Positions 52,701-61,483 of a DNA stretch of 64,000 bases are shown here, one piece after another. The position numbers were made by a program, and so were the translations under genes. Each line of letters starts with the position of its first letter. Within the stretch, counting starts at the first letter, position 1. Below the pieces are notes generated by a model that saw only the letters and a list, made by a program, of their open reading frames with translations, was not told the DNA's origin and made no database searches. The DNA comes from a virus: positions 1 to 64,000 of IMG/VR virus record IMGVR_UViG_3300036835_000374; one strand, 5' to 3'.

Positions 52701-54293
52701 GCGATCGTCTCGTGGTTCACGTCGTTGTGGACGAAGACGAAGGAGATCTTCACGACCCTGAAGAACTGGGTCGTGCAGACCTGGAAGGACCTATGGGGCG
52801 CGGTGCGCTCGAAGTGGGATGGCTTCTGGTCTGGGCTGAGGTCGGCGGTGTCCGGCGCGTGGAAGTCCCTGAAGGACAGCGTGTCGTCGCTGAAGAGCGG
52901 GATCACGAACACGTGGAACTCGCTGTGGAACGGCGCCAAGGACAAAGTGTCGGGCATCTTCTCGACGATCCGCGGGAAGGTCACCGACTTCAAGAACGCG
53001 ATGAAGTCCGCGTTCTCCACCCTGCGGGACTCGCTGGGCTCCATCTGGAACGGCGTCAAGTCGAAGATCGGCAGCCCCATCAAGTGGGTCATCGATCACG
53101 TGTACAACAACGGCATCCGCAAGATGTGGAACACGATCGCCGGGAAGATCAGCAGCCACCTCACCCTTCCCACGATCAGCCTCGGTTTCAACAAGGGCGG
53201 CGTTGTCCCCGGCTCCGGCAACAGCGACACGGTTCCCGCGATGCTCACCCCCGGCGAACGCATCCTGTCCAAGCAGCAGGTCGACCAGCTCGGCGGGCAT
53301 CGCGGTATCGACGCGATGCTCGGCCAGGACCACCCCACGAAGACCGGCGGGAACCCGAGCAACCAGCAGGAACGCAAGCGCGAACAGGCGACCCAGCATT
53401 TCGCGTCGGGCGGGATCATCGGGAAGATCGGCAGCGTCGTCGGCGGTGCCGTCGACTGGGCGAAGGACCTCGTCATCGGCGGGCTGCAAGCCGCGGCACG
53501 CAAGGCCATCACCTCGCTGGTGAAGCCGCTCATCAACTCCATTCCCGGCGGCGGCGTCGGCTCCCTGCTGAAGGGCCTGTCGAACAAAGCCTTGGACGGG
53601 ATCCTCGGGTTCCTCGGCAAGGAGGACAAGAAGGCAGTCGGCGGGCCGGCGGTGCAGCGGGCTTTGGCGTGGGTGAAGACGCAGGACGGCAAGAAGTACC
53701 AGTGGGCCGGAAACGGGAACCCCAGTTGGGACTGCTCGGGTCTGATGTCCGCTATCGAGTCGGTGATCCGCGGCGAGCATCCGCATCGTCGTTGGGCAAC
53801 GGGCGCGTTCTCCGGTTCCAATGGCCCGTCCGGTTGGGTGCGGAACCTGAACTCCCCGTTCATGATCGGCATCACGAATGCGGGCGTCGGCCACACTGCA
53901 GGCACGCTCGCCGGGATGAACGTCGAGAGCTCGGGCGGCCGCGGCGTCCACATGGGCAAGAGCGCACGCGGCTACAACGACCCGATGTTCACCAGCCGGT
54001 GGGGCTTCAAGCCCGCCACGAAGTACGACACCGGCGGCCTGCTACAGCCCGGCGCGACACTCGCCGTGAACAACACCGGCCGCCCGGAGGCCGTCCTCAC
54101 CGCCGATGAGCGCGCCCAGTTCCAGGCGCTCATCGGCGGCCTGCACGCAGGGATGTCGATCCAGAACCTGACCGTCAGCATCGCGGGGACGTTCGACCTG
54201 TCCAGCCCGTCCGAGCGGAAGAAGGCCGCGAACGCCATGGTCGTCGAGATCAAAGAGGCGCTCCGCAACTACGACCGGGGGAGGGCACGCTGA
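49695..54293 (+). CDS. Tape measure protein with C-terminal NlpC/P60-like peptidase domain
   Basis: Protein of 1532 aa from GTG 49695 (GGAGG upstream), the largest gene. Long coiled coils with Ala/Asp/Lys repeats (about residues 270-560), hydrophobic segments (about 770-980) and Trp-rich WDGFWSGL-like repeats (about 1030-1110) are typical. At about 1318-1435, ALAWVKTQDGKKYQWAGNGN, WDCSGLMSAIES and GVGHTAGTLAGM give the Cys-His layout of an NlpC/P60 hydrolase. It sets tail length and would open peptidoglycan at infection. It ends in TGATG overlap. Confidence 0.93.
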   Translation: MAGSFRIAEGYVEVTADETGYDRAMQRLRSKKTTATVTLDIDDSAALAKLRRFADEHSRTVLKAVIDADLSEASVRRVSAALDRLTKDRVVNIRVQLDDSAALARLNEFARSRVTRITADLDMRAAADDLALLTRPRTTRITADADTRAAADDLALLTRHRTVNVRVDLDRSMIGVLSSLGSSSGGSSSGIKRLFSALTNLKVLAVGASPALASLGQALIQMGPAAAVAAPAVLSLGAAFAAIKIGTSGIGDAFKAAFAPATKSAGAAESSTRKVESAQRSLAKAQQAVKDAEVNAAEARVKAARDIQDAQQNLKNTVQDVADANRRAAESVASAERDLADAQRAARQAQQDLTAARKEAAQELEDLNNRLADAQLDQRQKVLDLQDAEQELAAVKAKGSKATQEELDKAQLAYDRAVQALQEQQTETARLQDQTDAANTAGVEGSQKVKKAKDDIKDANQEVADKTQALKDAEIEAARAQEDGAQRVAKAQRDVADAQAAAAKAAADGARQIADAQEAAREAAQALADAQKSGAAATSKVGDAMAKLAPNARAFVDAVLAQRDAWRGLKLDVQNTLFEGLGQKFTTMSTAILPSLKQGLSGTAGVLNTMAKNAMTTVTELGKTGMIKKLFAGLNEGLKPLAKVPGQFIKGLTQISIAASPAFKRVTTAAGGFFDRFSKQIDKASKNGHLEKIIDQALDIASQFGHLIGDIFGTLGNVMKAAGKAGGDALGALGETFKELRRITAMPEVQKALTSIFKAINAVAKVFATTLGAVIEAALPLLAAIAPVITELAEKFGPVLVDLAKTLGEALMPIVDALLPVVSDIGGVIVGLVAAVLPLLKPLGDLIAAIVTAIAPVLSSIGSALVPLIAALAQGMMPVVAALTPIVQMLGGFLAQLAPLFPPIITALLPLIPPIAQLTTALLTLALQVITPLMPLIIGLAQLFTGVLAGAIQILVPVITTVIGWITTFVQAMADGVKLIVDGFKWLYDTLVGHSIIPDLVKAIVSWFTSLWTKTKEIFTTLKNWVVQTWKDLWGAVRSKWDGFWSGLRSAVSGAWKSLKDSVSSLKSGITNTWNSLWNGAKDKVSGIFSTIRGKVTDFKNAMKSAFSTLRDSLGSIWNGVKSKIGSPIKWVIDHVYNNGIRKMWNTIAGKISSHLTLPTISLGFNKGGVVPGSGNSDTVPAMLTPGERILSKQQVDQLGGHRGIDAMLGQDHPTKTGGNPSNQQERKREQATQHFASGGIIGKIGSVVGGAVDWAKDLVIGGLQAAARKAITSLVKPLINSIPGGGVGSLLKGLSNKALDGILGFLGKEDKKAVGGPAVQRALAWVKTQDGKKYQWAGNGNPSWDCSGLMSAIESVIRGEHPHRRWATGAFSGSNGPSGWVRNLNSPFMIGITNAGVGHTAGTLAGMNVESSGGRGVHMGKSARGYNDPMFTSRWGFKPATKYDTGGLLQPGATLAVNNTGRPEAVLTADERAQFQALIGGLHAGMSIQNLTVSIAGTFDLSSPSERKKAANAMVVEIKEALRNYDRGRAR

Positions 54294-55504
54294 TGGCCGC
54301 ATTCAACTGGGGCGACCTGACCATCGGCCGGATCCCGCTCAGGGAGACGTTCGTTGCGACCGAGTCCGGCGGCGATGGCCGCGGCCTGGACCTGGAGGGG
54401 CAGGAGTCGTATCCGCCGTTGACCCGGGCGCAGGTCATCGCCCGGCACGATGGCATCAACGCGCTGATCCCGGGCCAGTGCATTCCGGTGACGTTCACGG
54501 ACAAACCGGAACGCAACGGCTACTATGCGGTGAAGTCGGCGGGCTCCACCTACACCGAGTACCTCAACGACTCGGTGACCGCCAGCTGGAAAGTGTCCCT
54601 GGACCGGATCGGCTCCGACTCGGAAACCGACCTCCAGAGCAGATTGACCGGCGCCGTCCGCCTCAACGACTTCAGCCTCACGGGCGAGCGCTGGCATGCC
54701 CCGCCGGTCGGCCACTACGGCTACTACACCGGCACCACCAACCCCACCACCATGACGCGTGCCGGAGCGGACGGCACCATCACCGTCTACCGCGGCGTAC
54801 CCGCCGACGTCTCCCCGCGGTGGGGCTGCGACCCAACCGACTACCTGGTCGGCCGGGTCCGGGTCACGACCACGGCCTCGCAAGAGGTGTACGGCGTCGA
54901 CGTGCCCCTCGCCGCGACCGGCTGGTCCCTGACCAACGGGCTGATCAACGTCACCTTGGGTGCGAGCGGCAGGCTCGACGTGCAGTCCTACACGGGTGGC
55001 GCGTACCACTCGAAACTCTGGGGGATCTTCTCGGACTCCTCCACGGAGGTCGTCTCCTGGGACGGGGCAGTCCTCCTGCGGAACGACCCGGAGATGGCGA
55101 TCCTCCGCCTGGTCAAGAGCCTGTCGCCAGGGCGCTTCACCATGGACCTCACGCTGCGCCGCGGCAGCCGATTCGTCGAGGGCTACCTGCAGCGCGGCAC
55201 CTCCGCGGACCAGTTGAAGGTTCGGTTGAACACGGCGGAGACGAACAACACAGCGTTGGCCGCATCCGGGTATGTGACCGCGACCAGTGATGACGCGGAC
55301 GGCAACCGGTTCGTGGCCGGGTCGGCGCTGACGTTCACCGGGCACGCCAACGGCGGAGTGCAGAAGAACACCAGCACGACGATGGACTTCTTCCTCGGCG
55401 TGGCAGCCGGCGGCGGCTCCGCGGTGTCCGGGGACGCGGCCACGGACCTGCGGAACATGTACATCGCATGTATGCCCGAGGCCGTCTATGGCGTGCGGAG
55501 GTAG
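54293..55504 (+). CDS. Distal tail/minor tail protein
   Basis: Protein of 403 aa starting in a TGATG overlap. An N-terminal part with WGDLTIGRIPLRETFVATES, PVTFTDKPERNGYYAVKSAG and SVTASWKVSLDRIG resembles Dit-like minor tail proteins. A carbohydrate-binding-like beta sandwich (FTMDLTLRRGSRFVEGYLQR) follows. Position after the tape measure supports the tail-tip role. Confidence 0.75.
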   Translation: MAAFNWGDLTIGRIPLRETFVATESGGDGRGLDLEGQESYPPLTRAQVIARHDGINALIPGQCIPVTFTDKPERNGYYAVKSAGSTYTEYLNDSVTASWKVSLDRIGSDSETDLQSRLTGAVRLNDFSLTGERWHAPPVGHYGYYTGTTNPTTMTRAGADGTITVYRGVPADVSPRWGCDPTDYLVGRVRVTTTASQEVYGVDVPLAATGWSLTNGLINVTLGASGRLDVQSYTGGAYHSKLWGIFSDSSTEVVSWDGAVLLRNDPEMAILRLVKSLSPGRFTMDLTLRRGSRFVEGYLQRGTSADQLKVRLNTAETNNTALAASGYVTATSDDADGNRFVAGSALTFTGHANGGVQKNTSTTMDFFLGVAAGGGSAVSGDAATDLRNMYIACMPEAVYGVRR

Positions 55505-55509
55505 GGCGG

Positions 55510-58419
55510 GTGGCCGTTTCTGAAATCCTCAAAGCCCTCGGCTCGTGGGACGTCAAGCTCGCCCCGAACACCCCCCGCGACGTCCTCGACGCCCTTGATT
55601 ATTTTGGGCACGTCGCGATCGTCCCGGGCCGTCTCGACCCGGCCCAGTACGGCGACAACCTGCTCGCCGCAGCCCGCTACGTCGGCGTGCTCCGCACCCG
55701 AACGATCGGCGACGACGGCCGCACGAACGCCCCCCAGGACGATCTCAGCGTGGGCGGCGTCGGTATGGCGTTCTGGCTCGGCGATGAGGACGGCAAGGGC
55801 GACGTCTACGAGAACGCCGTCGAACCAGCCTCCACGAGTTTCGCCACCGCAATCAACATGCTGCTGCCCGCCTCGGGCGCGGTGACCGCGGGCACCATCT
55901 ACAGCGTGTCCGGCCAGTACACCGGCCGCCACCAGTACGAGTCCCCCCGCAGCGCGATCACCTACGTGTGCGACACCATGTCCACCACCAGCGTGCCGGT
56001 CTCCTGGCGGGTCAACGGCGACGGCACGCTGGACGCCGGCCCCGAGAGCGATCTGTTCGTCACCGATCCGACGTGCGTGATCATGGCGGTCGGTGCGGGC
56101 GAGGATATGACCTTGCGGGCGTTGCCCGGCAGCATAGATGTCACCCGGGATGTGGAGGACTACAGCACGCGAGTCGTCCTGCTCGCGGAGGGCGAGGGGT
56201 CGAGTATCGCCACCGGCAGCGCGGACATCTCGCCGGCGACCTCGTACAAGGACATCCACGGCAACACGCTGAAGCTGACGCGGCTCGTCAGCGAGTCGGA
56301 TACGGCGACCGCGAACGCCGCCACCCGCGCGGAGTTGGCGCTGTCGCAGTTCACCTCGACCAGGAACGCCCTCAGCCTTTCGACGAGCGACTACGACGTC
56401 CACGGCACCTTCACCGTCGGCGATCACGTGTGGGTGTACGACCCGGACTCCGGGCTGGTGGACACGTCCACCGAGGTGACGTTCCGCGGCCTGCGGATCA
56501 ACCCGATCAAACTGCAAGTGACTGAGACACAGTGGGCGATCACCGACCGGTACACGGTTGCCTACCGGTCCGGGGCCGGGGTGTGGACGGACCTCACCCA
56601 GTACGTGGAGTGGGAGACCGACAGCACGTCGAATGTGACGGTCGGGGACTTCTCCCGGCAGCTCACCAGCTCCTCGACCGAGCCGGTCGGCACCCGCCCC
56701 AACAGCGACACGTCCACGCCCGGCGTGCCCACGTTCATCGAGCCGTTCACCGGAGCCGCCTACCTCGACGACCGTGGCTTCACCCGAGCACGGGTGATCC
56801 TCTCGTGGAACGCCCCGAACAACGTCGACGGCTCCACCGTGCTGGACGGCGACCACTACGACATCCGGTGGGCGATCGACACCGACATGATCTACCCGGC
56901 GACCTGGGCGGCCGTGTCTCAGATCCGCTGGGAGGACATCCAGGTCTGGGCGCAGCCGTTCGCCGCCCCGTCCACGCAGTGGCAGTACATGACGGTGGCC
57001 TGGGACCACACCCAAGCTGAACTCCTCGACCTGTCCCCGGGGATCGGCTACGACGTGCAGATCCGCGGCGTGGACTCGACGGGGAACACGGGCGCCTGGT
57101 CCGGGACGACCACGTTCGTCGCCACCAGCGACAACATTCCGCCGTCCACGCCGGAGCCGCCGTCCGTGGCCGGGTCGCGGATCGCCGTGCAGATCACCCA
57201 CACCCTCGGCAAGAGCTCCGGCGGCACCTACAACCTCGAATCCGACCTCGACCACCTCGAAGTCCACGTGAGCTACGAGCCCACGTTCACGCCGTCCACC
57301 AGCACGCTCCTCGGCAAGGCCGTCGCGAACGCGGGCATGATCCAGGCGCAGATCCCCGTCGTCTACACCGTGCAGGTCGAGGAGACCTCCGCGCGGTACG
57401 TGCGGGTGGTCGCGGTCGATAAGGCCGGTAACAAGTCCGGCCCGTCGGACGCCGCGACCGCTACGGCGCTCCTCATCGACGACGCCCACATCAGCGACCT
57501 CACCGTCACCAAGGTCACCGCCGGGACTATCTCCGCCGACTGGATCGTCGGCTCCCGCATCAAGACCGCCGACACCGGCGCACGCGTCGAACTCTCGTCG
57601 GCCGGGATGCTCGCCTACGACTCCGCCGGCACCCAGACGGTGAACATCGCGGCCGCCGACGGCAGCGTGTCCATCATCGGGCAGCTCAAATCGGGCACCT
57701 CCGGCAAGCGCATCGAGATCAACCCCACCAGCACCTACCTCCCGGAGATCCGCTGGTACGCCAACACCGGCACCGACTTCGGCTACATCAACGCCGTCTC
57801 AGCAGGCACAGACGTCAGCCTCGGCATGAACTCCAGCGCCTACGATGACGGCGGCGTCGATGTCATCTCCCGCGTCTACCTGAACACCACCACCGCCGAA
57901 CTGGCCGTCATCCGGGCTGACGACCAGACCCGCCGCGGAGGATTCGTCTGGGCCCTACCGGCCTCCCTGTACGCCGGCTACCACCGGGCCAGCACGGACG
58001 GCGGACTCCTGATCGCCGACGACGCGAATGCCCTCCTCACCTCTCCCGGAGGCGGGTTCGCGTACCTCACAGCGTCGGCTACGCAAATTGGTTTCGACTT
58101 CGGCGCCAGTACTGAGAACTGGTTCGGATTCGGCGACGACGGCATCACCTACCACTTCGGCAAGTGGGATGACTTCGTCGACCGCGGCGCCCACGTGGGA
58201 CTCTTCACCGGTTCCATCGACGCCACCAGCAGCGCGTCGTCCGTCGGGGTTTCCTTCGGAGCCACCAAGTCCTCGCAGCTCCTGCCGATGTATTCCATCC
58301 GCGACAACGTCGTGCACTCCAGCGCCGTCACCGCATCCGATGCCACCGGGTTCACCGTCGACATCAGCCCCGCCGGATCCGGGGCCTGGTCCATCTACTT
58401 CTGGTGCTTCCGGATCTGA
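55510..58419 (+). CDS. Large minor tail protein with FN3-like domains
   Basis: Protein of 969 aa from GTG 55510 (GGAGG upstream). The N-terminal ~390 residues are tail-tip-like (VGMAFWLGDEDGKGDVYENA, DVHGTFTVGDHVWVYDPDSG). Two fibronectin-III-like segments follow (about 404-535 with RARVILSWNAPNNVDGST, and about 549-660). The KVTAGTISADWIVGSRIKTA motif (about 670) marks the shift to a beta-rich C-terminal fibre part. It probably forms the tail-tip hub and fibre. Confidence 0.85.
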   Translation: MAVSEILKALGSWDVKLAPNTPRDVLDALDYFGHVAIVPGRLDPAQYGDNLLAAARYVGVLRTRTIGDDGRTNAPQDDLSVGGVGMAFWLGDEDGKGDVYENAVEPASTSFATAINMLLPASGAVTAGTIYSVSGQYTGRHQYESPRSAITYVCDTMSTTSVPVSWRVNGDGTLDAGPESDLFVTDPTCVIMAVGAGEDMTLRALPGSIDVTRDVEDYSTRVVLLAEGEGSSIATGSADISPATSYKDIHGNTLKLTRLVSESDTATANAATRAELALSQFTSTRNALSLSTSDYDVHGTFTVGDHVWVYDPDSGLVDTSTEVTFRGLRINPIKLQVTETQWAITDRYTVAYRSGAGVWTDLTQYVEWETDSTSNVTVGDFSRQLTSSSTEPVGTRPNSDTSTPGVPTFIEPFTGAAYLDDRGFTRARVILSWNAPNNVDGSTVLDGDHYDIRWAIDTDMIYPATWAAVSQIRWEDIQVWAQPFAAPSTQWQYMTVAWDHTQAELLDLSPGIGYDVQIRGVDSTGNTGAWSGTTTFVATSDNIPPSTPEPPSVAGSRIAVQITHTLGKSSGGTYNLESDLDHLEVHVSYEPTFTPSTSTLLGKAVANAGMIQAQIPVVYTVQVEETSARYVRVVAVDKAGNKSGPSDAATATALLIDDAHISDLTVTKVTAGTISADWIVGSRIKTADTGARVELSSAGMLAYDSAGTQTVNIAAADGSVSIIGQLKSGTSGKRIEINPTSTYLPEIRWYANTGTDFGYINAVSAGTDVSLGMNSSAYDDGGVDVISRVYLNTTTAELAVIRADDQTRRGGFVWALPASLYAGYHRASTDGGLLIADDANALLTSPGGGFAYLTASATQIGFDFGASTENWFGFGDDGITYHFGKWDDFVDRGAHVGLFTGSIDATSSASSVGVSFGATKSSQLLPMYSIRDNVVHSSAVTASDATGFTVDISPAGSGAWSIYFWCFRI

Positions 58420-58427
58420 GGAGACCC

Positions 58428-58922
58428 ATGGACACCTACACCGTGACCGAAGTCCGGGAATACCGGCCCGACAACGAGACTCCCTGCTGGATGCTGGTCA
58501 TGGAACGCCCGGACGGCGGCACCCATTTGCAGGTCATGCCGAAGAGCATCATCGACTGGCGGATGGCCGAGTACGGAGTCGATGCGGAAACCGCGCTCGA
58601 CATGGTCCTGCACGAGCCGTTCGCCGCCCGCCTCCGCGCCCCGGGTGAGATCCCGGCGCTGTTCACCGCGGACAGTGTGCAGGCTGCTCGTGACAGCCAC
58701 CTGACGCTGGTGCAGCGCGCCAAGGAGGAAGTCGTCCATGTCGTGACTGCCGCGCAGAAGCCGCGGGCCGTGGATCCCCTGGACGTCATCCGGCAGGCCC
58801 CGCGTGCATCCGACCAGATGGTCACCGCGATGCGGCAGTCCGTCGTCGCCGCCCGCGGCAGTCTCCGCAAGACCGCCCCCATACGTACTGCCGACTTGGC
58901 CAGGGAGGCCCCGCATGCCTGA
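58428..58922 (+). CDS. Minor tail-associated protein
   Basis: Protein of 164 aa from ATG 58428 with GAGGAG upstream. Start TYTVTEVREYRPDNETPCWM, then LQVMPKSIIDWRMAEYGVD, then a helical, charged C-terminus. It lies between two tail genes and so is likely a structural or assembly protein. Confidence 0.65.
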   Translation: MDTYTVTEVREYRPDNETPCWMLVMERPDGGTHLQVMPKSIIDWRMAEYGVDAETALDMVLHEPFAARLRAPGEIPALFTADSVQAARDSHLTLVQRAKEEVVHVVTAAQKPRAVDPLDVIRQAPRASDQMVTAMRQSVVAARGSLRKTAPIRTADLAREAPHA

Positions 58923-59934
58923 CACCCCGACCACCCGTTTGGGCTTGTACAAGTCTTTGTCTGACGGCTCGGAACTGGTCGACTACTCCCAGGACATCGG
59001 CCAGAACCTCGACCTGATCGACCTTGCGGCCGGATTCCAGATCGTCACCTCGTCGACGCGCCCGTCCAGCCCGTACTCCGGGAAGCCGATCGCCGAGTCC
59101 GACACCTCGTACCGCACCTACTTCTCCAACGGCACCAGCCCAGCGAGCGCCAGCTGGGTGGAGATACCCAACAGCAGCGGCACGTTCGGCGGGAACCTCG
59201 CCCTGTCCTCCTCCAGCAGTCTGTCTATCGGCGCCGCCACGCTGACCCGCTCCTCCGGCGGCGCCGTCAGCAGCAACACCAACTACCAGGCGTCGCGATC
59301 CGACACCACCGACATCGCCTACAGCGCCCTCGTCACCGGAGACACCTTCGACCGAACCCGGATCTACACCGATGGCAAGTTCGAACTCGGGCCCGGAAAC
59401 GCCGCACGCGACACCAACCTGTACCGGTCAGCGGCCGACACCCTGAAAACCGACGACAGCCTCATCGTCGGCACCAACCTCACCGTGTCCGGGACCGCCG
59501 CCATCACCGGAAACCTCACGGTGAGCACGACCACCTGGACGACGTACACGCCGACCGTCGCCAACGGCGGCACCGTCACCTGGACCACGCGAACCGGCTA
59601 CTACTACAAGCTCGGCAAGATTGTCTTCGTGTGCATCTACCTCAACGCCAACGCCGCAGGCAGCGGCACCAGCATCGTCACCGTCGACATGCCCTCCTCC
59701 GTCGACCGAGGCAACCGGCAAGCCCTCACCCTGCATGCCGAAACCATCGGCGCCAACGGCAACGCCACGAGCAGCATTCGCGGCGGCGAGTGCGTGTTCT
59801 TCACCGGCGGCAGCGGCGCAACCTGCGACAGGCTGCGTGTCGACAACGGCACTTCCAACGAGTCCAACATCCAGGGCGTCGACCTGCTGTCCGGTGGCCT
59901 CATCACCATTCAGGGCTGGTACCGCGAAGCCTAA
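58915..59934 (+). CDS. Tail fibre-like protein
   Basis: Protein of 339 aa from ATG 58915 with GGGAGG upstream and 8-bp overlap. Start TTRLGLYKSLSDGSELVDYS and QNLDLIDLAAGF is the common N-terminus of small actinophage fibres. The middle is Ser/Thr/Gly-rich beta repeats. The C-terminus (YYYKLGKIVFVCIYLNAN, LLSGGLITIQGWY) is a jelly-roll-like receptor tip. Last gene of the structural operon. Confidence 0.78.
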   Translation: MPDTPTTRLGLYKSLSDGSELVDYSQDIGQNLDLIDLAAGFQIVTSSTRPSSPYSGKPIAESDTSYRTYFSNGTSPASASWVEIPNSSGTFGGNLALSSSSSLSIGAATLTRSSGGAVSSNTNYQASRSDTTDIAYSALVTGDTFDRTRIYTDGKFELGPGNAARDTNLYRSAADTLKTDDSLIVGTNLTVSGTAAITGNLTVSTTTWTTYTPTVANGGTVTWTTRTGYYYKLGKIVFVCIYLNANAAGSGTSIVTVDMPSSVDRGNRQALTLHAETIGANGNATSSIRGGECVFFTGGSGATCDRLRVDNGTSNESNIQGVDLLSGGLITIQGWYREA

Positions 59935-59957
59935 GGGCGCGTTGCAGGTAGGTGTCG

Positions 59958-60188
59958 CTAGCTGAGGTCGTCGCCAGGGTGCGGAGGCTGCGTCGCGAGA
60001 TCGGGGCCGCCGCTGGGGGCCGGGGCGGCGCCGGCCTGCTGGAGTCTGCTGTTCCCCTCCTGCGCAGCGGCGAGTTTGCGCTCCAGGATGTCGTTTTGGG
60101 CTTGGAGGAGCAGGTTGGCCTCGAAGAGTTCTCTCACCTTCTTCTGGAAGGTGGGGAACGCGTCCTCGATGCTGATCTGCTGGCTCAT
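59958..60188 (-). CDS. Small coiled-coil protein
   Basis: Protein of 76 aa from ATG 60188. SIEDAFPTFQKKVRELFEAN then ALLLQAQNDILERKLAAAQ form a coiled coil; the tail is Pro/Gly-rich. Last gene of the leftward operon; only 23 bp separate it from the tail fibre stop. Function is unknown. Confidence 0.6.
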   Translation of the reverse strand: MSQQISIEDAFPTFQKKVRELFEANLLLQAQNDILERKLAAAQEGNSRLQQAGAAPAPSGGPDLATQPPHPGDDLS

Positions 60189-60376
60189 GGCTGCTCCGGC
60201 GGGTTGAGGGTGTCGTTGAGGGCGAGGATGGCTTGGGCTACGGCTGCGGTCGCGATGGCTTGCGCTCGTGCGGCGTTGGCGATGGCGACGTCGGTGGTGG
60301 TGCGCCGGCCTTGGATCTCGGCGAGGGTGTCGCGGGCTGCGATGAGGCTGGCTTCGGCGTCGGAGCGGTGGGTCAC
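60185..60376 (-). CDS. Small Ala-rich helical protein
   Basis: Protein of 63 aa from GTG 60376, overlapping the next gene by ATGA. Almost entirely helical (AEASLIAARDTLAEIQGR, ANAARAQAIATAAVAQAIL). Function is unknown; it may pair with its neighbour. Confidence 0.55.
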   Translation of the reverse strand: MTHRSDAEASLIAARDTLAEIQGRRTTTDVAIANAARAQAIATAAVAQAILALNDTLNPPEQP

Positions 60377-60378
60377 GG

Positions 60379-61254
60379 TCAGGCTCCGATCTTCTCGGCG
60401 AGCGCACGGTACCGGTCGAGGATGTCCGTGCTCGTCAGGTGGGGCTTCTGCGGCTTGAAGGAGTAGTGGGAGACGAGGGCGTTGCCGACGAGGATGTTGG
60501 AGACGCCGGTCTTCAGCGGGCGGGCGACGGTGTGCCAGTTCTCCTCCTCGATCGTGACCGGGTTCGGGTCGAGGACGCCCGGCCCGTCGGGGAGGTCGCG
60601 GTACATGGAGCCGAGGGACGCGAAGCAGGACACGGAGAACTGGGTGCCAGGCTTGATCGGGAAGCTCTGGTACAGCTCCAGGTCGTCCGCACGCCCGGCG
60701 TCGATCTTGTCCAGTAGCAGTTCGTGGATCTTCACGGCGAATGCCCCGTCGGCCCAGCCGACGGGGTCCATGCAGTACATCGTGCACCGCCCCCACTCCC
60801 GCGGGATCAGCCCCTGCATCTGCGCGAAGTAGGACACGATCGCGTTGTTCCACATCGTCGAGAACACGGCGGCCGGCGCGGGCTGAGCCAGCCGCTGCGA
60901 GACAAGGTTGCTGACCGCGTGCTCGTCGACCCAGACGATGTCGTCATCCATGCGGATGTACACCGTCTGCGGGTCGGTCATGTACTCGTAGGCGAAGCCG
61001 GTGTTCCGTTGGATGATCCGATTTCTCGGTCGGCCGCCGGGGCGTTCCTTCAGGTGGAACCACGGGTACGTCGCGGCGAGCTCGTGGGCGTAGGCGATGT
61101 CCGCCTCCTGCCCGACCGGCTCGGTGTTCATGTACGCCCAGACTTCGTCGACGAGGCCCCGTTCGACGTCCCGGCGGAGGTAGTTGATGAGGATGCTGTA
61201 CGTGGGGATCCTGCCGTAAGGAGTCCACACGATCACCCGGTGGCCATTGATCAT
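60379..61254 (-). CDS. Glycosyltransferase-like protein (GT-A, DxD)
   Basis: Protein of 291 aa from ATG 61254 with AAGGGA upstream. VIVWTPYGRIPTYSILINYL starts a Rossmann-like fold. YIRMDDDIVWVDEHAV holds a DDD/DxD sugar-nucleotide and metal site at about residue 104. WADGAFAVKIHELLLDKI could be the acceptor loop. It belongs to a leftward operon with two other glycosyltransferases. Acceptor (virion protein, DNA base or host surface) is unknown. Confidence 0.75.
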   Translation of the reverse strand: MINGHRVIVWTPYGRIPTYSILINYLRRDVERGLVDEVWAYMNTEPVGQEADIAYAHELAATYPWFHLKERPGGRPRNRIIQRNTGFAYEYMTDPQTVYIRMDDDIVWVDEHAVSNLVSQRLAQPAPAAVFSTMWNNAIVSYFAQMQGLIPREWGRCTMYCMDPVGWADGAFAVKIHELLLDKIDAGRADDLELYQSFPIKPGTQFSVSCFASLGSMYRDLPDGPGVLDPNPVTIEEENWHTVARPLKTGVSNILVGNALVSHYSFKPQKPHLTSTDILDRYRALAEKIGA

Positions 61255-61282
61255 AATCGTCCCTTCAGCGAGAGCGCGGGCG

Positions 61283-61483
61283 TCAGAGAACTTCGTAGAT
61301 GAGCTTGACCTGCTCCCACGGGACGAAGACCCGGTAGTCCACCTCATTGAGGGTGTGCTCGACAATGACGCCGTGCTCCTGGAATTCGATCGCGGTGGCG
61401 TCATAGGTGTCGCCGAACGTCAGGTGAACGACGCGGAGGTCGGCGCCGTCGGTGAAGCTGATCTGCTTGATGTCAGTGGCCAT
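61283..61483 (-). CDS. Small hypothetical protein
   Basis: Protein of 66 aa from ATG 61483. Beta-rich: TDIKQISFTDGADLRVVHLT and EVDYRVFVPWEQVKLIYEV. It overlaps the upstream glycosyltransferase by 11 bp. Function is unknown. Confidence 0.6.
   Translation of the reverse strand: MATDIKQISFTDGADLRVVHLTFGDTYDATAIEFQEHGVIVEHTLNEVDYRVFVPWEQVKLIYEVL

Noticed and set aside
55486-57489. A 667-codon minus-strand frame opposite the large minor tail gene
   Set aside because: The plus-strand protein has tail-tip and FN3-like features. The antisense translation is low-complexity Arg/Gly/Val.
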